The notes below the pieces were generated by a model. It made no database searches, had not been told where the DNA came from, and worked only from the letters and a program-made list of their open reading frames with translations. From Streptomyces spinoverrucosus (GTDB taxonomy: Bacteria; Actinomycetota; Actinomycetes; Streptomycetales; Streptomycetaceae): a DNA stretch of 64,000 nucleotides. The translations under genes and the position numbers were made by a program. The stretch lies in NCBI RefSeq assembly GCF_006539505.1, contig NZ_BJND01000003.1:124001-188000 (forward strand), given 5' to 3'. Shown in pieces: positions 25,601 through 34,328 of the stretch (its first letter is position 1; each line of letters begins with the position of its first letter).

Positions 25601-25699
25601 GGCGGCGTCGGCGGCCAGGGCACTCGGGGTGCCCACCAGCGCGCCGGCGGCCGGGGCGGCCGTACCGGCGATCAGAACCGATCTGCGCGTGACCGTCAT
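22601..25699 (-). CDS. Secreted GH2-family glycoside hydrolase (beta-galactosidase-like)
   Basis: The predicted protein has 1032 residues. A twin-arginine signal [16 protein letters not shown] suggests Tat export of a folded enzyme. Then follow a GH2 sugar-binding jelly roll ([21 protein letters not shown]), an Ig-like domain and a TIM barrel with the acid/base Glu in WSIGNEVPD and the nucleophile Glu in [10 protein letters not shown]. After further Ig-like domains the end carries an F5/8 type C (discoidin) domain, a likely carbohydrate-binding module. GH2 covers beta-galactosidase, glucuronidase and related activities; the exact substrate cannot be read here. No CebR box is seen upstream, so it is regulated separately from the cellulase. 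Confidence 0.92.
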   Translation of the reverse strand: MTVTRRSVLIAGTAAPAAGALVGTPSALAADAAGHAPGRSGVPLRDGWRFALVNPGGTTDPTGAYADAADPAYDDSAWREVAVPHDWSIEQTPTTDHGTTSGTGFFPGGLGWYRLAFTLPPGYAGKRISVEFDGVYMDAYVYCNGRELGRHPYGYTGFAFDLTDLVHTDGTTENVLAVKVHNQLPSSRWYSGSGIYRETRLVVTEPVHVPRWGTYVTTPQVTEERALVRVRTDVVNASGGARPVEISSRITGPDGRTVARTSSTVDVTDRATETHELTVQRPELWDFATPHHRYTLVTELRVDGETTDTYRTPFGIRTFRCDPDEGFHLNGTYTKLKGVDLHHDLGALGAATHIDAVRRQLTIMKSMGVNALRTSHNPPSPEVIRVCEELGIVLQVEAFDCWRRGKNRYDYGRFFDEWCEQDATEMVLAARNSPAVIMWSIGNEVPDSTSTAGLAMADRIIAAIKAADDTRPVVIGSDKYRRLPAKGSAADLMLAKLDGLGLNYNTAKSVDALHAAYPHLFLFESESSSETSTRGTYQEPERLNTGENYTPGRRATSSYDNNLASWTMSGEYGHKKDRDRKWFTGQFLWSGIDYIGEPTPYDVFPVKASFFGAVDTAGFPKDMYYLFKSQWTSEPMVHLLPMSWNHARGETVEVWAYANVDTVELFLNGRSLGVRRFDTKKTTDGRAYLETTEATGDDKTFTDGPYPGSYTSPNGSAGKLHLTWRVPFEPGELKAVARTDGKVVATDVLRTAGAPHAVRLTADRKSLAADGRSLLFVTAEIVDARGVVVPGAEHLIAFDVSGGSLAGLDNGRQESAERYQASTRTAFHGKALAIVRSGSRPGAVKVTARVKGLRTGTVTVRTTSARSAATTPAPRFAPDHPAPLNYPHADASYSGRPDTLPAAMLDSDPATGWSNGFHKAATALLPAFDGARAEDWVSVDWGRARTFDRAEVWFTTDATHSLPAAVEAEVWDGRRYVPVKDASVDWATASDTPTVITFAPVRGSRLRLTLTSRYPGEARGAVRIGKLEVPAG

Positions 25700-25957
25700 G
25701 GCGGCTCTCCCTCATCAGGGCCCAGAAGTACTCACAACTGATCGCGACCAAACAGATTCTGACGGTGTGCCACGCACGCCCGTCAAGGGTGCGGTGAGGT
25801 CCTTCTGTCCCGGGTGTCACATCGGCCGGATCCGGCTCTTGACCGGCGCGCCGGACGGCCCCCGGCGACCGGATTCGCGTCGGACCGCGACGCATTAGGC
25901 TGGAACCGAAGTGACTTGGTTGTTCACTGTGCGTATATGCGCGATGGAGTGACGACG

Positions 25958-28330
25958 ATGCCCCCGGAGTACCCGTTCGAAGAGGCCGCCACGGCCCGGG
26001 CCGTCATCGACGCCGAGGGCCGGGTGACCGAGTGGGGCGAGGGGGCCCGGCGGCTGCTGGGCTGGACGGCCGACGAGGTCGTGGGGCGGTCCGCCGCGCG
26101 GCTGGTCCAGGGCAGGGCGCCCACGCTCCGGGGACCTCGCTGGAACGGAACGCTCACTTTGCGCCACCGCGACGGCCGTACGGTGTCCGTGTGGCTGCTC
26201 GCCCACCGGCAGTCGGGGCCGGGCGGCCGCACCGGGGACTGGCTCGTCGTCACCCCGTTGGAGGGCGCCCGGGCCCGCCCGGACGACGATCCGCTGGACC
26301 GGCTGGCGCTCATTCAGTCCCCTTGCGCCGTCGCGATCTACGACGAGCGGCTCCGGCTGTACCGGATCAACGACGCCCTGGCCGCGGTGATCGGACTGCC
26401 CGAGGAGCGGGTCCGGGGACTGCGTGTGACCGAGCTCAGCGGCCGGCTCCGGAGCGAGGAGATCGAGCGGCAACTGCACCGTGTCCTCACCACCGGCCAG
26501 GCGCACGACTTCAACACCTGCGTCCCCGCCGCCGACGACGGCCGGATGACCGCCTGGCTGGGCCGGATGGCGCCGATCACCGACGCGGCGGGACAGGTGT
26601 GCGGGGTGTGCGTCGCCGTGCACGACGTCACCGACCAGTACCTGGCCCGCGAGCGGCTCCAGCTGGTCAACGAGGCGAGCGTCCGGATCGGCACCACCCT
26701 CGACGTCACCCGGACGGCCCAGGAGCTGGCGGACGTCTGCGTGCCCGGGCTCGCCGACTTCATCAGCGTCGACCTGCTCGACCCGCGGGAGCCCACGGGT
26801 GAGCCCGCCATCGGGCCACTGACCGCCCCGGTCACACTGCGCCGGGCAGCGCACCAGTCGATCAATCCGGGCCCCGGGGCGGTGGTGAAGCCGGGCCGGC
26901 CGGACGTCTACCCCGCCGGTTCGCCGCAGGCCGACTCCCTGCTGGCCGACCGGACGATCGTCGCGGACACGGCGTCCGAGGACCTCGCCCAGTGGCTGTC
27001 CTGGGACACGGCCCGGAAGGAGCAGGTGCGGCCGTACGACATCCACTCCACGATGTCCGTGCCGATCCGGGCACGCGGTACGACTCTGGGCGTCGCGGTG
27101 CTCACCCGGTTCCGCCGCCCACACCCGTTCACGCCGGACGACCAACTGCTGGCCGAGGAGATCACGGCACGCGCCGCCGTGTGCATGGACAACGCCCGCC
27201 GCTACTCCCGGGAGCGGGAGACCGCCCTCGCCCTGCAGCGCAGCCTGCTGCCGCAGTCGCTGCCGAGCACGGCCGCCGTTCAGGCGTGCTCGCGGTACCT
27301 TCCGGCGGCGCGGGCCGGGGTGGGCGGCGACTGGTTCGACGTGATCCCGCTGTCGGGGATGCGGGTCGCGATGGTGGTCGGGGACGTCGTCGGCCACGGC
27401 ATCCAGGCCTCCGCCACCATGGGGCGGCTGCGCACCGCCGTGCGCACGCTCGCCGACATCGACCTCGCGCCCGACGAGCTGCTCACCCACCTCGACGACC
27501 TGGTGCTGAGGCTGTCCGACGAGTCCGGTGCCGACGGCAGCGCCGGGGAGGTCGGCGCGACGTGTCTGTACGCCGTGTACGACCCGGTGTCCCGGCGCTG
27601 CACGCTCGCCCGAGCCGGGCATCCCTCGCCGCTCATGGTGCGGCCGGGCAGGACCGCAGAGGAGGTCGAGCTGCCCACCGGGCCGCCGCTGGGGCTTGGC
27701 GGGCTGCCGTTCGAGGCGGCCGAGCTGTATGTGCCCGAGGGCACCGTGCTGTCGTTCTTCACCGACGGGCTGATCGAGTCCCGCGACCGGGACGTCGGCC
27801 TCGGCCACGACCTGCTGCACGAGGCCCTGTCACGGCCCTCCGCCTCCCTGGACGAGACCTGCGACCGCATCCTGCGCCTGCTGCTGCCGACCGGCGGGGC
27901 CCGCGACGACGTGGCCCTGCTGCTGGCCCGCACCCAGGGGCTGCCCGCCTCGCAGGTCGCGACCTGGGACATCCCGGCCGATCCGGCGCTGGTCGCCCCG
28001 GTGCGCAAGCAGGTCGTCAACCAACTCGGCACCTGGGGGCTGGAGGAGGCCGAGTTCACCACCGAGCTGGTGGTCAGCGAGCTGGTCACCAACGCCATCC
28101 GGTACGGCTCCCACCCCATCCGCCTCCGGCTGATCCACGACACGGCCACCCTGATCTGCGAGGTGTCCGACACCAGCCACACGGCCCCGCACCTGCGGCG
28201 CGCCAAGACCTGGGACGAGGGCGGCCGCGGACTGCTCCTGGTCGCCCAGCTCACCCAGCGCTGGGGCAGCAGGCACACGACCGAGGGCAAGACGATCTGG
28301 GCGGAGCTGGCGTTGTTCCAGGAGCAGTGA
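25958..28330 (+). CDS. PAS-PAS-GAF-SpoIIE phosphatase with C-terminal HATPase
   Basis: The predicted protein has 790 residues. ATG 25958 was chosen because GGAG lies eight bases upstream; ATG 25937 is an alternative. Domains in order: PAS (~10-105), PAS (~115-225), GAF (~235-420), SpoIIE/PP2C phosphatase (~440-650; GVGGDWFDVIPL, GDVVGHGIQASATMG, LSFFTDGLIESRD) and a C-terminal anti-sigma-type HATPase (~665-785; ELVVSELVTNAIRYG, WDEGGRGLLLVAQL). This unites the opposing phosphatase and kinase activities of the RsbU/RsbW partner-switch in one chain, a common Streptomyces layout. It is divergent from the GH2 gene across 258 bp that show no clear operator. Confidence 0.92.
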   Translation: MPPEYPFEEAATARAVIDAEGRVTEWGEGARRLLGWTADEVVGRSAARLVQGRAPTLRGPRWNGTLTLRHRDGRTVSVWLLAHRQSGPGGRTGDWLVVTPLEGARARPDDDPLDRLALIQSPCAVAIYDERLRLYRINDALAAVIGLPEERVRGLRVTELSGRLRSEEIERQLHRVLTTGQAHDFNTCVPAADDGRMTAWLGRMAPITDAAGQVCGVCVAVHDVTDQYLARERLQLVNEASVRIGTTLDVTRTAQELADVCVPGLADFISVDLLDPREPTGEPAIGPLTAPVTLRRAAHQSINPGPGAVVKPGRPDVYPAGSPQADSLLADRTIVADTASEDLAQWLSWDTARKEQVRPYDIHSTMSVPIRARGTTLGVAVLTRFRRPHPFTPDDQLLAEEITARAAVCMDNARRYSRERETALALQRSLLPQSLPSTAAVQACSRYLPAARAGVGGDWFDVIPLSGMRVAMVVGDVVGHGIQASATMGRLRTAVRTLADIDLAPDELLTHLDDLVLRLSDESGADGSAGEVGATCLYAVYDPVSRRCTLARAGHPSPLMVRPGRTAEEVELPTGPPLGLGGLPFEAAELYVPEGTVLSFFTDGLIESRDRDVGLGHDLLHEALSRPSASLDETCDRILRLLLPTGGARDDVALLLARTQGLPASQVATWDIPADPALVAPVRKQVVNQLGTWGLEEAEFTTELVVSELVTNAIRYGSHPIRLRLIHDTATLICEVSDTSHTAPHLRRAKTWDEGGRGLLLVAQLTQRWGSRHTTEGKTIWAELALFQEQ

Positions 28331-28362
28331 GGGCCGCGCTCCCGGAGCAGTGAAGGCCGCGC
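28321..28362 (+). repeat. 19-bp direct repeat covering the phosphatase stop codon
   Basis: GGAGCAGTGAGGGCCGCGC (28321-28339) recurs as GGAGCAGTGAAGGCCGCGC (28344-28362), 18 of 19 identical. The first copy holds the real stop codon; the second is a non-coding duplicate. It looks like a recent slippage duplication. Confidence 0.6.
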
Positions 28363-28459
28363 CTTCCCTTTCACCCCGCCGCGTCCGCATCTGTCGCCCG
28401 GCACGGGGCACAAGCACCAGTACGTACGCATCGGCGAACGTCCGGGAGTGTTGAGGTAC

Positions 28460-29056
28460 ATGACGTCCACGTCCCCGTCCGCGCATCCCTCCCCCTCGAC
28501 GCGCCGCCCGGCGCTCCTCGTGAGCGCGGTCGCGGTGCTGGGCCTGCTGACCGGCTGCGGCGGTGCGGCCGGCGGCACGACGAGCAGCCCGCCGCGGCAA
28601 CCGTCCCTCACGGACGCCGCCGCCCCCATGGAACGCGGGACCCGCTGCCACACCTCCGAACTGCGCGCCTCCGTCGGCCGCGTCAACCCGGGTGCCGGTC
28701 AGCGCAACTACCCCATCGTCCTGACCAACACCTCGTCCCGCACGTGCACCTTGTACGGCTTCCCGGGCGCCGCCTTCGTCGACGCCTCCGGCAAGCAGCT
28801 CGGGCCCGACCCGGTGCGCGAGGGGGACGCGCCGTCCAGGGTCACGCTGGCGCCGGGCGACAGCGCCTGGTCCGGCCTGTCGTACACCAGCCCCGAAATC
28901 ACCGGGGCCCGCACGGCCACGCCCGCGTCGCTGCTGGTGACCCCGCCGGACGAACGGGACCAGCTGACTGTGCGGTGGACGGGCGGCGAAGTGCCGGTGG
29001 CCGGGAACGAGTCGGAGGTTTCCCTCACGGTGCTGCGAGCGGGTACCGGAGCCTGA
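28460..29056 (+). CDS. DUF4232 lipoprotein
   Basis: The predicted protein has 198 residues. A signal peptide with lipobox LLTGC gives a lipoprotein anchored at about residue 33. The rest matches the DUF4232 pattern of Streptomyces: RCHTSELRASVG, YPIVLTNTSSRTCTLYGFPG and GGEVPVAG, a beta-rich extracellular domain with two cysteines (RC, TC). Function is unknown for the family. GTG 28448 is an alternative start without a better ribosome binding site. Confidence 0.87.
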   Translation: MTSTSPSAHPSPSTRRPALLVSAVAVLGLLTGCGGAAGGTTSSPPRQPSLTDAAAPMERGTRCHTSELRASVGRVNPGAGQRNYPIVLTNTSSRTCTLYGFPGAAFVDASGKQLGPDPVREGDAPSRVTLAPGDSAWSGLSYTSPEITGARTATPASLLVTPPDERDQLTVRWTGGEVPVAGNESEVSLTVLRAGTGA

Positions 29057-29128
29057 TCTCACCGAGCTCTTACCCTCGCCTGCTGCGATGGACCGGCAAC
29101 CCCTGATCGCAGCCGTCCGAGGATCCCC

Positions 29129-30385
29129 CTGAACACGCCGCTCGCCGAAGCCCTGTCTGTCGTCCTGCTCGCCGCCGTGCTGGGGTGGGCGGTGCTGCGT
29201 CCGTTCGGGCTGCCGGAGGCGGTGGTCGCCGTTCCGGCGGCCGGGCTGGCGGTGGCGACGGGAGCGATCTCGCCGGACCACGCGCTCCATGAGATCGAGC
29301 GGCTGGCGCCGGTGGTGGGCTTCCTCGCCGCGGTCCTGGTCCTTGCCCATTTCTGCGAGGTGGAGGGCCTGTTCCGGGCCTGCGGGGCCTGGCTGGCGCG
29401 TCGGGCGGGAGGGCGGCCCGGTCGGCTGCTGACGGCGGTGTTCGCGCTGGCCTCGGCGGTCACGGCGGTCCTCAGCCTGGACGCCACAGTCGTGCTGCTG
29501 ACGCCGGTCGTGCTGGCAACCGCCGCCCGGGCGGGCGTCCGGCCCCGGCCGCATCTCTACGCGTGCGCGCATCTGTCGAACACGGCGTCGCTGCTGCTGC
29601 CGGTCTCCAACCTCACCAACCTGCTGGCGTTCACGGCGAGCGGGCTGAGCTTCACCCGGTTCGCGGCGCTGATGGCGCTGCCGTGGCTGGTCGCGATCGG
29701 CGCCGAATACCTGGTGTTCCGGCGGTTCTTCGCCCGGGACCTCGCGATGGCGCCCACCGCGCAGGAGGCCGTACGGGCGCCCGAGCGGCCGGTGTTCGCG
29801 CTGGTCACCGTGGCCTGCACGCTGGCCGGGTTCGTCGTGGCATCCGCGCTGGGCCTGGAGCCGGCCTGGGCGGCCGCCGCGGGCGCGCTGGTGCTCGCGG
29901 CACGCGCGTGCGTACGGCGGCAGGCGACGTCGTCCACGGTGGTGCGGGCGTCGGCGCCCGCGTTCCTGGCGTTCGTGCTCGCGCTCGGCGTGGTGGTACG
30001 GGCGGTGGTCGACAACGGCCTCGCCGACGCGCTCGGGCAGGTCCTGCCCGACGGCTCGGGACTGGTGGCCCTGCTCGGCATCGCCGCGCTGGCCGCCGTC
30101 CTGGCCAACCTCATCAACAACCTGCCCGCGATACTGGCCCTGCTGCCGCTGGCCGCCCCGTCCGGCCCGGGCGCCGTGCTCGCGGTGCTGCTCGGCGTGA
30201 ACATCGGCCCGAACCTGACGTACGCGGGATCGCTGGCGACGCTGCTGTGGCGGCGCATCGTGCGGCAGCACGGGCACCGCGTCGACGTACGGGAGTTCAC
30301 CCGTCTCGGGCTGCTCGCGGTGCCGTCGGCGTTGATCGCGGCGGTGGCGGCACTGTGGGTGTCGCTCCGGGTCGTCGGAGTGTGA
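29129..30385 (+). CDS. ArsB/SLC13-like permease
   Basis: The predicted protein has 418 residues and about 10-11 membrane segments. It resembles ArsB/citrate-type (ion transporter superfamily) permeases: two repeat halves, LSLDATVVLLTPVVLATAAR in the first and LANLINNLPAILALLPLA with GVNIGPNLTYAGSLATLLW in the second. The probable start is a CTG codon at 29129 with GAGGA five bases upstream, giving a complete first membrane helix; the first standard start, GTG 29177, would cut that helix. Cargo could be arsenite or an organic anion; no ars genes are near. It is convergent with the AraC gene. Confidence 0.82.
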   Translation: MNTPLAEALSVVLLAAVLGWAVLRPFGLPEAVVAVPAAGLAVATGAISPDHALHEIERLAPVVGFLAAVLVLAHFCEVEGLFRACGAWLARRAGGRPGRLLTAVFALASAVTAVLSLDATVVLLTPVVLATAARAGVRPRPHLYACAHLSNTASLLLPVSNLTNLLAFTASGLSFTRFAALMALPWLVAIGAEYLVFRRFFARDLAMAPTAQEAVRAPERPVFALVTVACTLAGFVVASALGLEPAWAAAAGALVLAARACVRRQATSSTVVRASAPAFLAFVLALGVVVRAVVDNGLADALGQVLPDGSGLVALLGIAALAAVLANLINNLPAILALLPLAAPSGPGAVLAVLLGVNIGPNLTYAGSLATLLWRRIVRQHGHRVDVREFTRLGLLAVPSALIAAVAALWVSLRVVGV

Positions 30386-30422
30386 TCCGCACGGCCCCGC
30401 ATCACCCGACTGGCTCAGCCCC

Positions 30423-31325
30423 TCACCGGTGCGCGGCCCGATATGCGCCGGGCGGGCTTCCGAAGCGTTCGTGGAACACCCGGTTGAAGTGGAACGGGCT
30501 GGCGAACCCCGAGGCCGCCGCCACGCGTTCCACGGACAGGTCGGTGCCCTCCAGCAGCCGGGCGGCGTGCCGCAGGCGCGCCTCGCGCAGGGCCCGCATC
30601 GGGGACTCGCCGACCTGCTGGGCGAACAGGTGCGCGAACCGCGAGGGGGACAGCGCGACCGCCTCGGCCAGTGAGCGGACGGTGTGCGGGGCGCCCGGGT
30701 CGGCGGCGATCAGCGCCTGGGCCCGGCGCACCCGGGCGTCGACGCCGGGCGGGGGCGCCGGGGTGCGCGCGGCGGCGGCCGTGAGCAGGACGACCTCCTC
30801 CAGCGCACCGAGCGCCAGCTCATGGGCCGCCATGCCGTGGGCGACGGCGATCCGGTCGTCGGCGGGCGTTGTCGCGGGCGGTGCCTCCACACCCGTCCAG
30901 CGGGCGTCGGCGAGCATCCGGCGGAACGCCGACTCCACCCTGCCGTGCAGCACGGCAGGGACGGGCGCGACGACATGGACGCCGTCTCCGGCGTCGTACG
31001 GGCGCAGCCAGGGCCGCCAGGACGGCCGTGCCTGGCAGTGCGCCCACCAGAAGCGCCAGCGGCGCGCGTCCGGGGCGACGCCGTAGCCGTGCGGGACGCC
31101 GGGCGCGAGCACGACCAGGTCCCCCGGACCGGCAAGGGTCTCAGTGCCGCCCTGGCGCAGTCGGCCCTGGCCGCCCGTCGTCCAGGTGAACAACCAGCTG
31201 TCCGCGCCGCGTGGCCGATCGACGGCGTAGCCCGGAGACTGGTCGAAGTGGCCGACCACCACCAGGCCGGGCGGCGGCGCCGGATCACCAGGGACAGCAG
31301 GCTCGGGCAAGTCGTCAGCGCTCAT
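30423..31325 (-). CDS. AraC-family transcription regulator with cupin sensor domain
   Basis: The predicted protein has 300 residues, starting at ATG 31325 with GGGAGG six bases upstream; an ATG 6 bp earlier overlaps that site. The N-terminal half is a cupin-like arabinose-binding domain (GPGDLVVLAPGVPHGYG). The C-terminal ~100 residues hold two helix-turn-helix units (VRSLAEAVALSPSRFAHLFA and VERVAAASGFASPFHFNRVF) with the AraC ending. It is divergent from the dioxygenase gene across 69 bp and probably controls it; the effector is unknown. Confidence 0.9.
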   Translation of the reverse strand: MSADDLPEPAVPGDPAPPPGLVVVGHFDQSPGYAVDRPRGADSWLFTWTTGGQGRLRQGGTETLAGPGDLVVLAPGVPHGYGVAPDARRWRFWWAHCQARPSWRPWLRPYDAGDGVHVVAPVPAVLHGRVESAFRRMLADARWTGVEAPPATTPADDRIAVAHGMAAHELALGALEEVVLLTAAAARTPAPPPGVDARVRRAQALIAADPGAPHTVRSLAEAVALSPSRFAHLFAQQVGESPMRALREARLRHAARLLEGTDLSVERVAAASGFASPFHFNRVFHERFGSPPGAYRAAHR

Positions 31326-31394
31326 GGACATCCTCCCGGACGGCGTTCCGGCCTAGCGTGGTGCACCGACGACACCTCATCGAGGAGTGGACGC

Positions 31395-32213
31395 ATGACA
31401 GCCACGGACATAGGCGCCGCCGGTCATCCCATCCTGACCCAAGAGGGGCTCGCACAGTTCCAGGAGGACGGTTTCACGGTCGTCCGCGGGCTGTTCGGGT
31501 ACGACGAGATCGACCGCCTGTGCGCGGAGTTCACGGCGCTGCACGCGGCCGGGCCGGTGCCGGGGCACTTCGAGCCGCGCGAGGGCGACGATCCGCTCGC
31601 CGCCCACCCGAGGGTCATGCACCCGCACGAGATCAACGAACTGGCCCTGCGGTTCCTGCTGGACGCGCGGCTGCGCGGGGTGCTGGAGGTGCTGCTCGGC
31701 GAGGAGGTGCTGGCCGCGCAGAGCATGTTCTACTTCAAGCCGCCGGGAGCCCGGGGACAGGCGCTGCACCAGGACAACTTCTACTTGCGGGTCGAGCCGG
31801 GCACGTGCGTGGCGGCATGGGTGGCCTGCGATGTGATCGACCGGGAGAACGGCGGTCTGGAGGTCGTGCCGGGCACGCACCGGATGGACATCTTCTGCCC
31901 GGAGGAGGCGGACGCGGAGGTGTCCTTCGCACGGGAGTACGTGCCGCCGCCGCCCGGGCTCACTCCCGTGCCGGTCGACATGCGGCCGGGTGACGTCCTG
32001 TTCTTCAACGGCAGCCTGGTGCACGGCTCCGGGCCGAACCGTGCGACCGACCGTTTCCGCCGCTCGTTCATCGGCCACTACATCGGCCGCTCCGCCGAAC
32101 GCATCGGCGGCTTCTACCGCACACTCACGATGAGCGGCGACCGGGTGCCGTTGCCGGAGAGCGAGGGCGCGGGCCCGTGCGGCACGGAGTTCGACCCGCC
32201 GGGCCCGCACTGA
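31395..32213 (+). CDS. Phytanoyl-CoA dioxygenase-family protein
   Basis: The predicted protein has 272 residues. It is a Fe(II)/2-oxoglutarate-dependent dioxygenase of the PhyH family with the metal triad His-x-Asp in ALHQDNFYL and the distal His in SLVHGSGPNRA, followed by the 2-oxoglutarate-binding Arg in RRSFIGHYI. The substrate is unknown; relatives hydroxylate small metabolites or ectoine-like compounds. It is paired with a divergent AraC regulator, which suggests induction by its own substrate. Confidence 0.9.
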   Translation: MTATDIGAAGHPILTQEGLAQFQEDGFTVVRGLFGYDEIDRLCAEFTALHAAGPVPGHFEPREGDDPLAAHPRVMHPHEINELALRFLLDARLRGVLEVLLGEEVLAAQSMFYFKPPGARGQALHQDNFYLRVEPGTCVAAWVACDVIDRENGGLEVVPGTHRMDIFCPEEADAEVSFAREYVPPPPGLTPVPVDMRPGDVLFFNGSLVHGSGPNRATDRFRRSFIGHYIGRSAERIGGFYRTLTMSGDRVPLPESEGAGPCGTEFDPPGPH

Positions 32214-32216
32214 GTC

Positions 32217-33185
32217 TCAGTGCCCCGAGATGGGGTGCGGGGTGTAGGGCTGCTGAAGCTCCTCGATCTCCTTGTCGGTGAGCTCCAGTTCGACGGCAGC
32301 CACCGCGTCGTCGATGTGGTGCGGCTTGGCGGCACCGATGATGGGGGCCGTCACCGTGTCCTGGTGCAGCAGCCAGGCGAGGGCGACCTGGGCGCGCGGC
32401 ACGCCCCGGTCGTTCGCGATCCGGGTGACGGCCTCGACGATGGCGCGGTCGCCCTCCTGGTAGAGGCGGCTGCCGAAGTCGTCGTTCGCGCTGCGCTCGG
32501 TCGTGGTGCCCCAGTCCCGGGTGAGGCGGCCGCGGGCGAGCGGGCTCCACGGCAGTACGCCGACGCCCTGGTCCGCGCAGAGCGGCAGCATCTCGCGCTC
32601 CTCCTCGCGGTAGAGGAGGTTGTAGTGGTTCTGCATGGACACGAACCGGGTCCAACCGTGCAGCTGGGCCGTGTACTGCGCCTTGGAGAACTGCCACGCG
32701 TACATCGAACTCGCCCCGATGTAGCGCACCTTGCCCGCCTTGACCAGGTCGTGCAGCGCCTCCATCGTCTCCTCGATCGGCGTCTCCGGGTCCCAGCGGT
32801 GGATCTGGTAGAGGTCGACGTAGTCGGTGCCGAGGCGGCTGAGGCTGTGGTCGATCTCGGTCATGATCGCCTTGCGGGAGAGCCCGCCGCCGTTGGGGCC
32901 GGGACGCATCCGGCCGTGCACCTTCGTCGCGAGCACGATCTCGTCGCGGCGGGCGAAGTCCCTGAGCGCCTTGCCGACGATCTCCTCGCTGGTGCCGTCC
33001 GAGTAGACGTTCGCGGTGTCGAAGAAGGTGATCCCGGCCTCCAGCGCCTGTCGGATCAACGGTCGTGACGCCTCCTCGTCGAGGGTCCACTCGTGCGCGC
33101 CCCGGTCGGGAAGGCCGTAGGTCATGCAGCCCAGACAGATCCGCGAGACGTCCAGGCCCGTCGAACCGAGCTTCACGTACTGCAT
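32217..33185 (-). CDS. Aldo/keto reductase
   Basis: The predicted protein has 322 residues, starting at ATG 33185 with AGGAG upstream. It shows the AKR barrel with tetrad residues: FFDTANVYSDGTSEEIVGKA (Asp, Tyr), the Lys in VLATKVHGR and the His in YQIHRWDPETPIEE. The IGASSMYAWQF segment and the C-terminal cofactor loop fit the AKR11/yajO-like group. NADPH-dependent reduction of aldehydes or ketones is expected. It follows the flavoprotein and NTF2-like genes on the same strand, so the three may be co-transcribed under the TetR promoter at 34.25 kb. Confidence 0.92.
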   Translation of the reverse strand: MQYVKLGSTGLDVSRICLGCMTYGLPDRGAHEWTLDEEASRPLIRQALEAGITFFDTANVYSDGTSEEIVGKALRDFARRDEIVLATKVHGRMRPGPNGGGLSRKAIMTEIDHSLSRLGTDYVDLYQIHRWDPETPIEETMEALHDLVKAGKVRYIGASSMYAWQFSKAQYTAQLHGWTRFVSMQNHYNLLYREEEREMLPLCADQGVGVLPWSPLARGRLTRDWGTTTERSANDDFGSRLYQEGDRAIVEAVTRIANDRGVPRAQVALAWLLHQDTVTAPIIGAAKPHHIDDAVAAVELELTDKEIEELQQPYTPHPISGH

Positions 33186-33248
33186 CGTTGCTGCTCCTGC
33201 CGTCGGAAAGGGGATTCCGAGGCGAGCGTACGCCGCGCTCAACCCCCT

Positions 33249-33764
33249 CTAGCGGTCGACCAGGTCCAGCGCGTACTCCCACCGAAACGCCTGACGGTCC
33301 TCTCCGGAGTGCGGGTCGCCGAAGCGGACGCCCATCCCCCGGAGCCTCATCAGGCTCTCGTTGTAGGCGGGATGGGCGGCCAGCGCGTCCGCGACGCAGG
33401 GCAGGACCGCGATCGGGACGCCCAGGCCGTACGCCTCGCACAGGGTGGCGACGGCGAGGGTGTCGGCCAGGCCCGCGGCCCACTTGTTGATGGTGTTGAA
33501 GGTGGCCGGTGCCACCACCACGGCGTCCGGCGGCGGGAAGGGGCGCGGCTCGCCCGGGGTGCGCCAGGCGGAGCGGATCGGGCGGCCGGTCAGCGCCTCG
33601 ACGGCGGCGGTGTCGAAGAAACCGCCCATGGCGGCCGGCGTCGCGATGACGCCGACCTCCCAGTCCCGCTCCTGCGCGGCGGTGATCAGTTTGCTGACGT
33701 CCGCGGCGATCCCGGCGGCGCAGACGACGACGTAGAGGAAAGGCTTCCCGTCCTGTGCGGTCAC
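33249..33764 (-). CDS. Flavoprotein of the HFCD (PPC decarboxylase-like) family
   Basis: The predicted protein has 171 residues with a GTG start. FLYVVVCAAGIAADVSKLI at the N-terminus and DAVVVAPATFNTINKWAAG in the middle fit the homo-oligomeric flavin-containing Cys decarboxylase fold (LanD/Dfp/UbiX). No catalytic His of the decarboxylases is obvious, so the reaction is open. It starts 9 bp after the NTF2-like gene, so translation is probably linked. Confidence 0.82.
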   Translation of the reverse strand: MTAQDGKPFLYVVVCAAGIAADVSKLITAAQERDWEVGVIATPAAMGGFFDTAAVEALTGRPIRSAWRTPGEPRPFPPPDAVVVAPATFNTINKWAAGLADTLAVATLCEAYGLGVPIAVLPCVADALAAHPAYNESLMRLRGMGVRFGDPHSGEDRQAFRWEYALDLVDR

Positions 33765-33773
33765 CCGGGAACC

Positions 33774-34232
33774 CTACTCAACCGGGAAGGACCAGCCGCT
33801 CTCGGCCGCCGGGCGCGGGCCGTGGATACGGCGCGCGCTCTCCTCGATGGGGACGTCGTTGATGCTGGCCTCCCGCCGGGTCATCAGGCCGTGCTCGTCG
33901 AACTCCCACAGCTCGTTGCCGTACGACCGCCACCACTGGCCGTCGGCGTCCCGCCACTCGTACTGGAAGCGGACCGCGATGCGGTTGCCGTCGAACGCCC
34001 ACAGGTCCTTGCGCAGCGCGTACTCCTGATCGCGCCGCCACTTCGCGGTGAGGAACTCGACGATCTCGGCGCGGCCGGTGACGAAGGTGTCGCGGTTGCG
34101 CCAGACGGAGTCCGAGGAGTAGGCGAGCGCGACCTTGTGCGGGTCGCGGGTGTTCCAGGCGTCCTCGGCGGCCTGGACCTTCTGCGCGGCGGTCTCGCGG
34201 GTGAAGGGCGGGAGGGGCGGGCGGGTGGTCAT
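33774..34232 (-). CDS. NTF2-like protein of the DUF1348 family
   Basis: The predicted protein has 152 residues, starting at ATG 34232 with GAGGAG six bases upstream. The cone-shaped NTF2/SnoaL fold is indicated by [30 protein letters not shown] and [19 protein letters not shown], the DUF1348 pattern. Function is unknown. It is the first gene transcribed away from two palindromic operators next to a TetR gene, so it is probably a target of that regulator. Confidence 0.88.
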   Translation of the reverse strand: MTTRPPLPPFTRETAAQKVQAAEDAWNTRDPHKVALAYSSDSVWRNRDTFVTGRAEIVEFLTAKWRRDQEYALRKDLWAFDGNRIAVRFQYEWRDADGQWWRSYGNELWEFDEHGLMTRREASINDVPIEESARRIHGPRPAAESGWSFPVE

Positions 34233-34255
34233 GGGGGCTCCTCGACGGGAAGGGA

Positions 34256-34271
34256 GAGAACGAGCGTTCTC
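34256..34271. promoter_or_regulatory. TetR-type operator 1
   Basis: GAGAACGAGCGTTCTC is a 16-bp inverted repeat with 7-bp arms GAGAACG/CGTTCTC around AG. It sits 24 bp upstream of the NTF2-like start and, with operator 2, frames the divergent promoter region. Confidence 0.82.
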
Positions 34272-34291
34272 CCGTGTTGCTGCTACCGTAG

Positions 34292-34307
34292 GAGAACGCT
34301 CGTTCTC
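34292..34307. promoter_or_regulatory. TetR-type operator 2
   Basis: GAGAACGCTCGTTCTC has the same 7-bp arms as operator 1 around CT, and is in fact operator 1 read on the other strand. The two centres are 36 bp apart. It lies 22 bp before the TetR gene start. Autoregulation of the adjacent TetR protein is the natural reading. Confidence 0.82.
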
Positions 34308-34328
34308 GCGTCAAGGAAGAGGTCGTTC

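Noticed and set aside
25700-25957. A CebR box or other palindrome upstream of the GH2 gene
   Set aside because: None was found in the region shared with the SpoIIE/HATPase gene; only short chance repeats are present.
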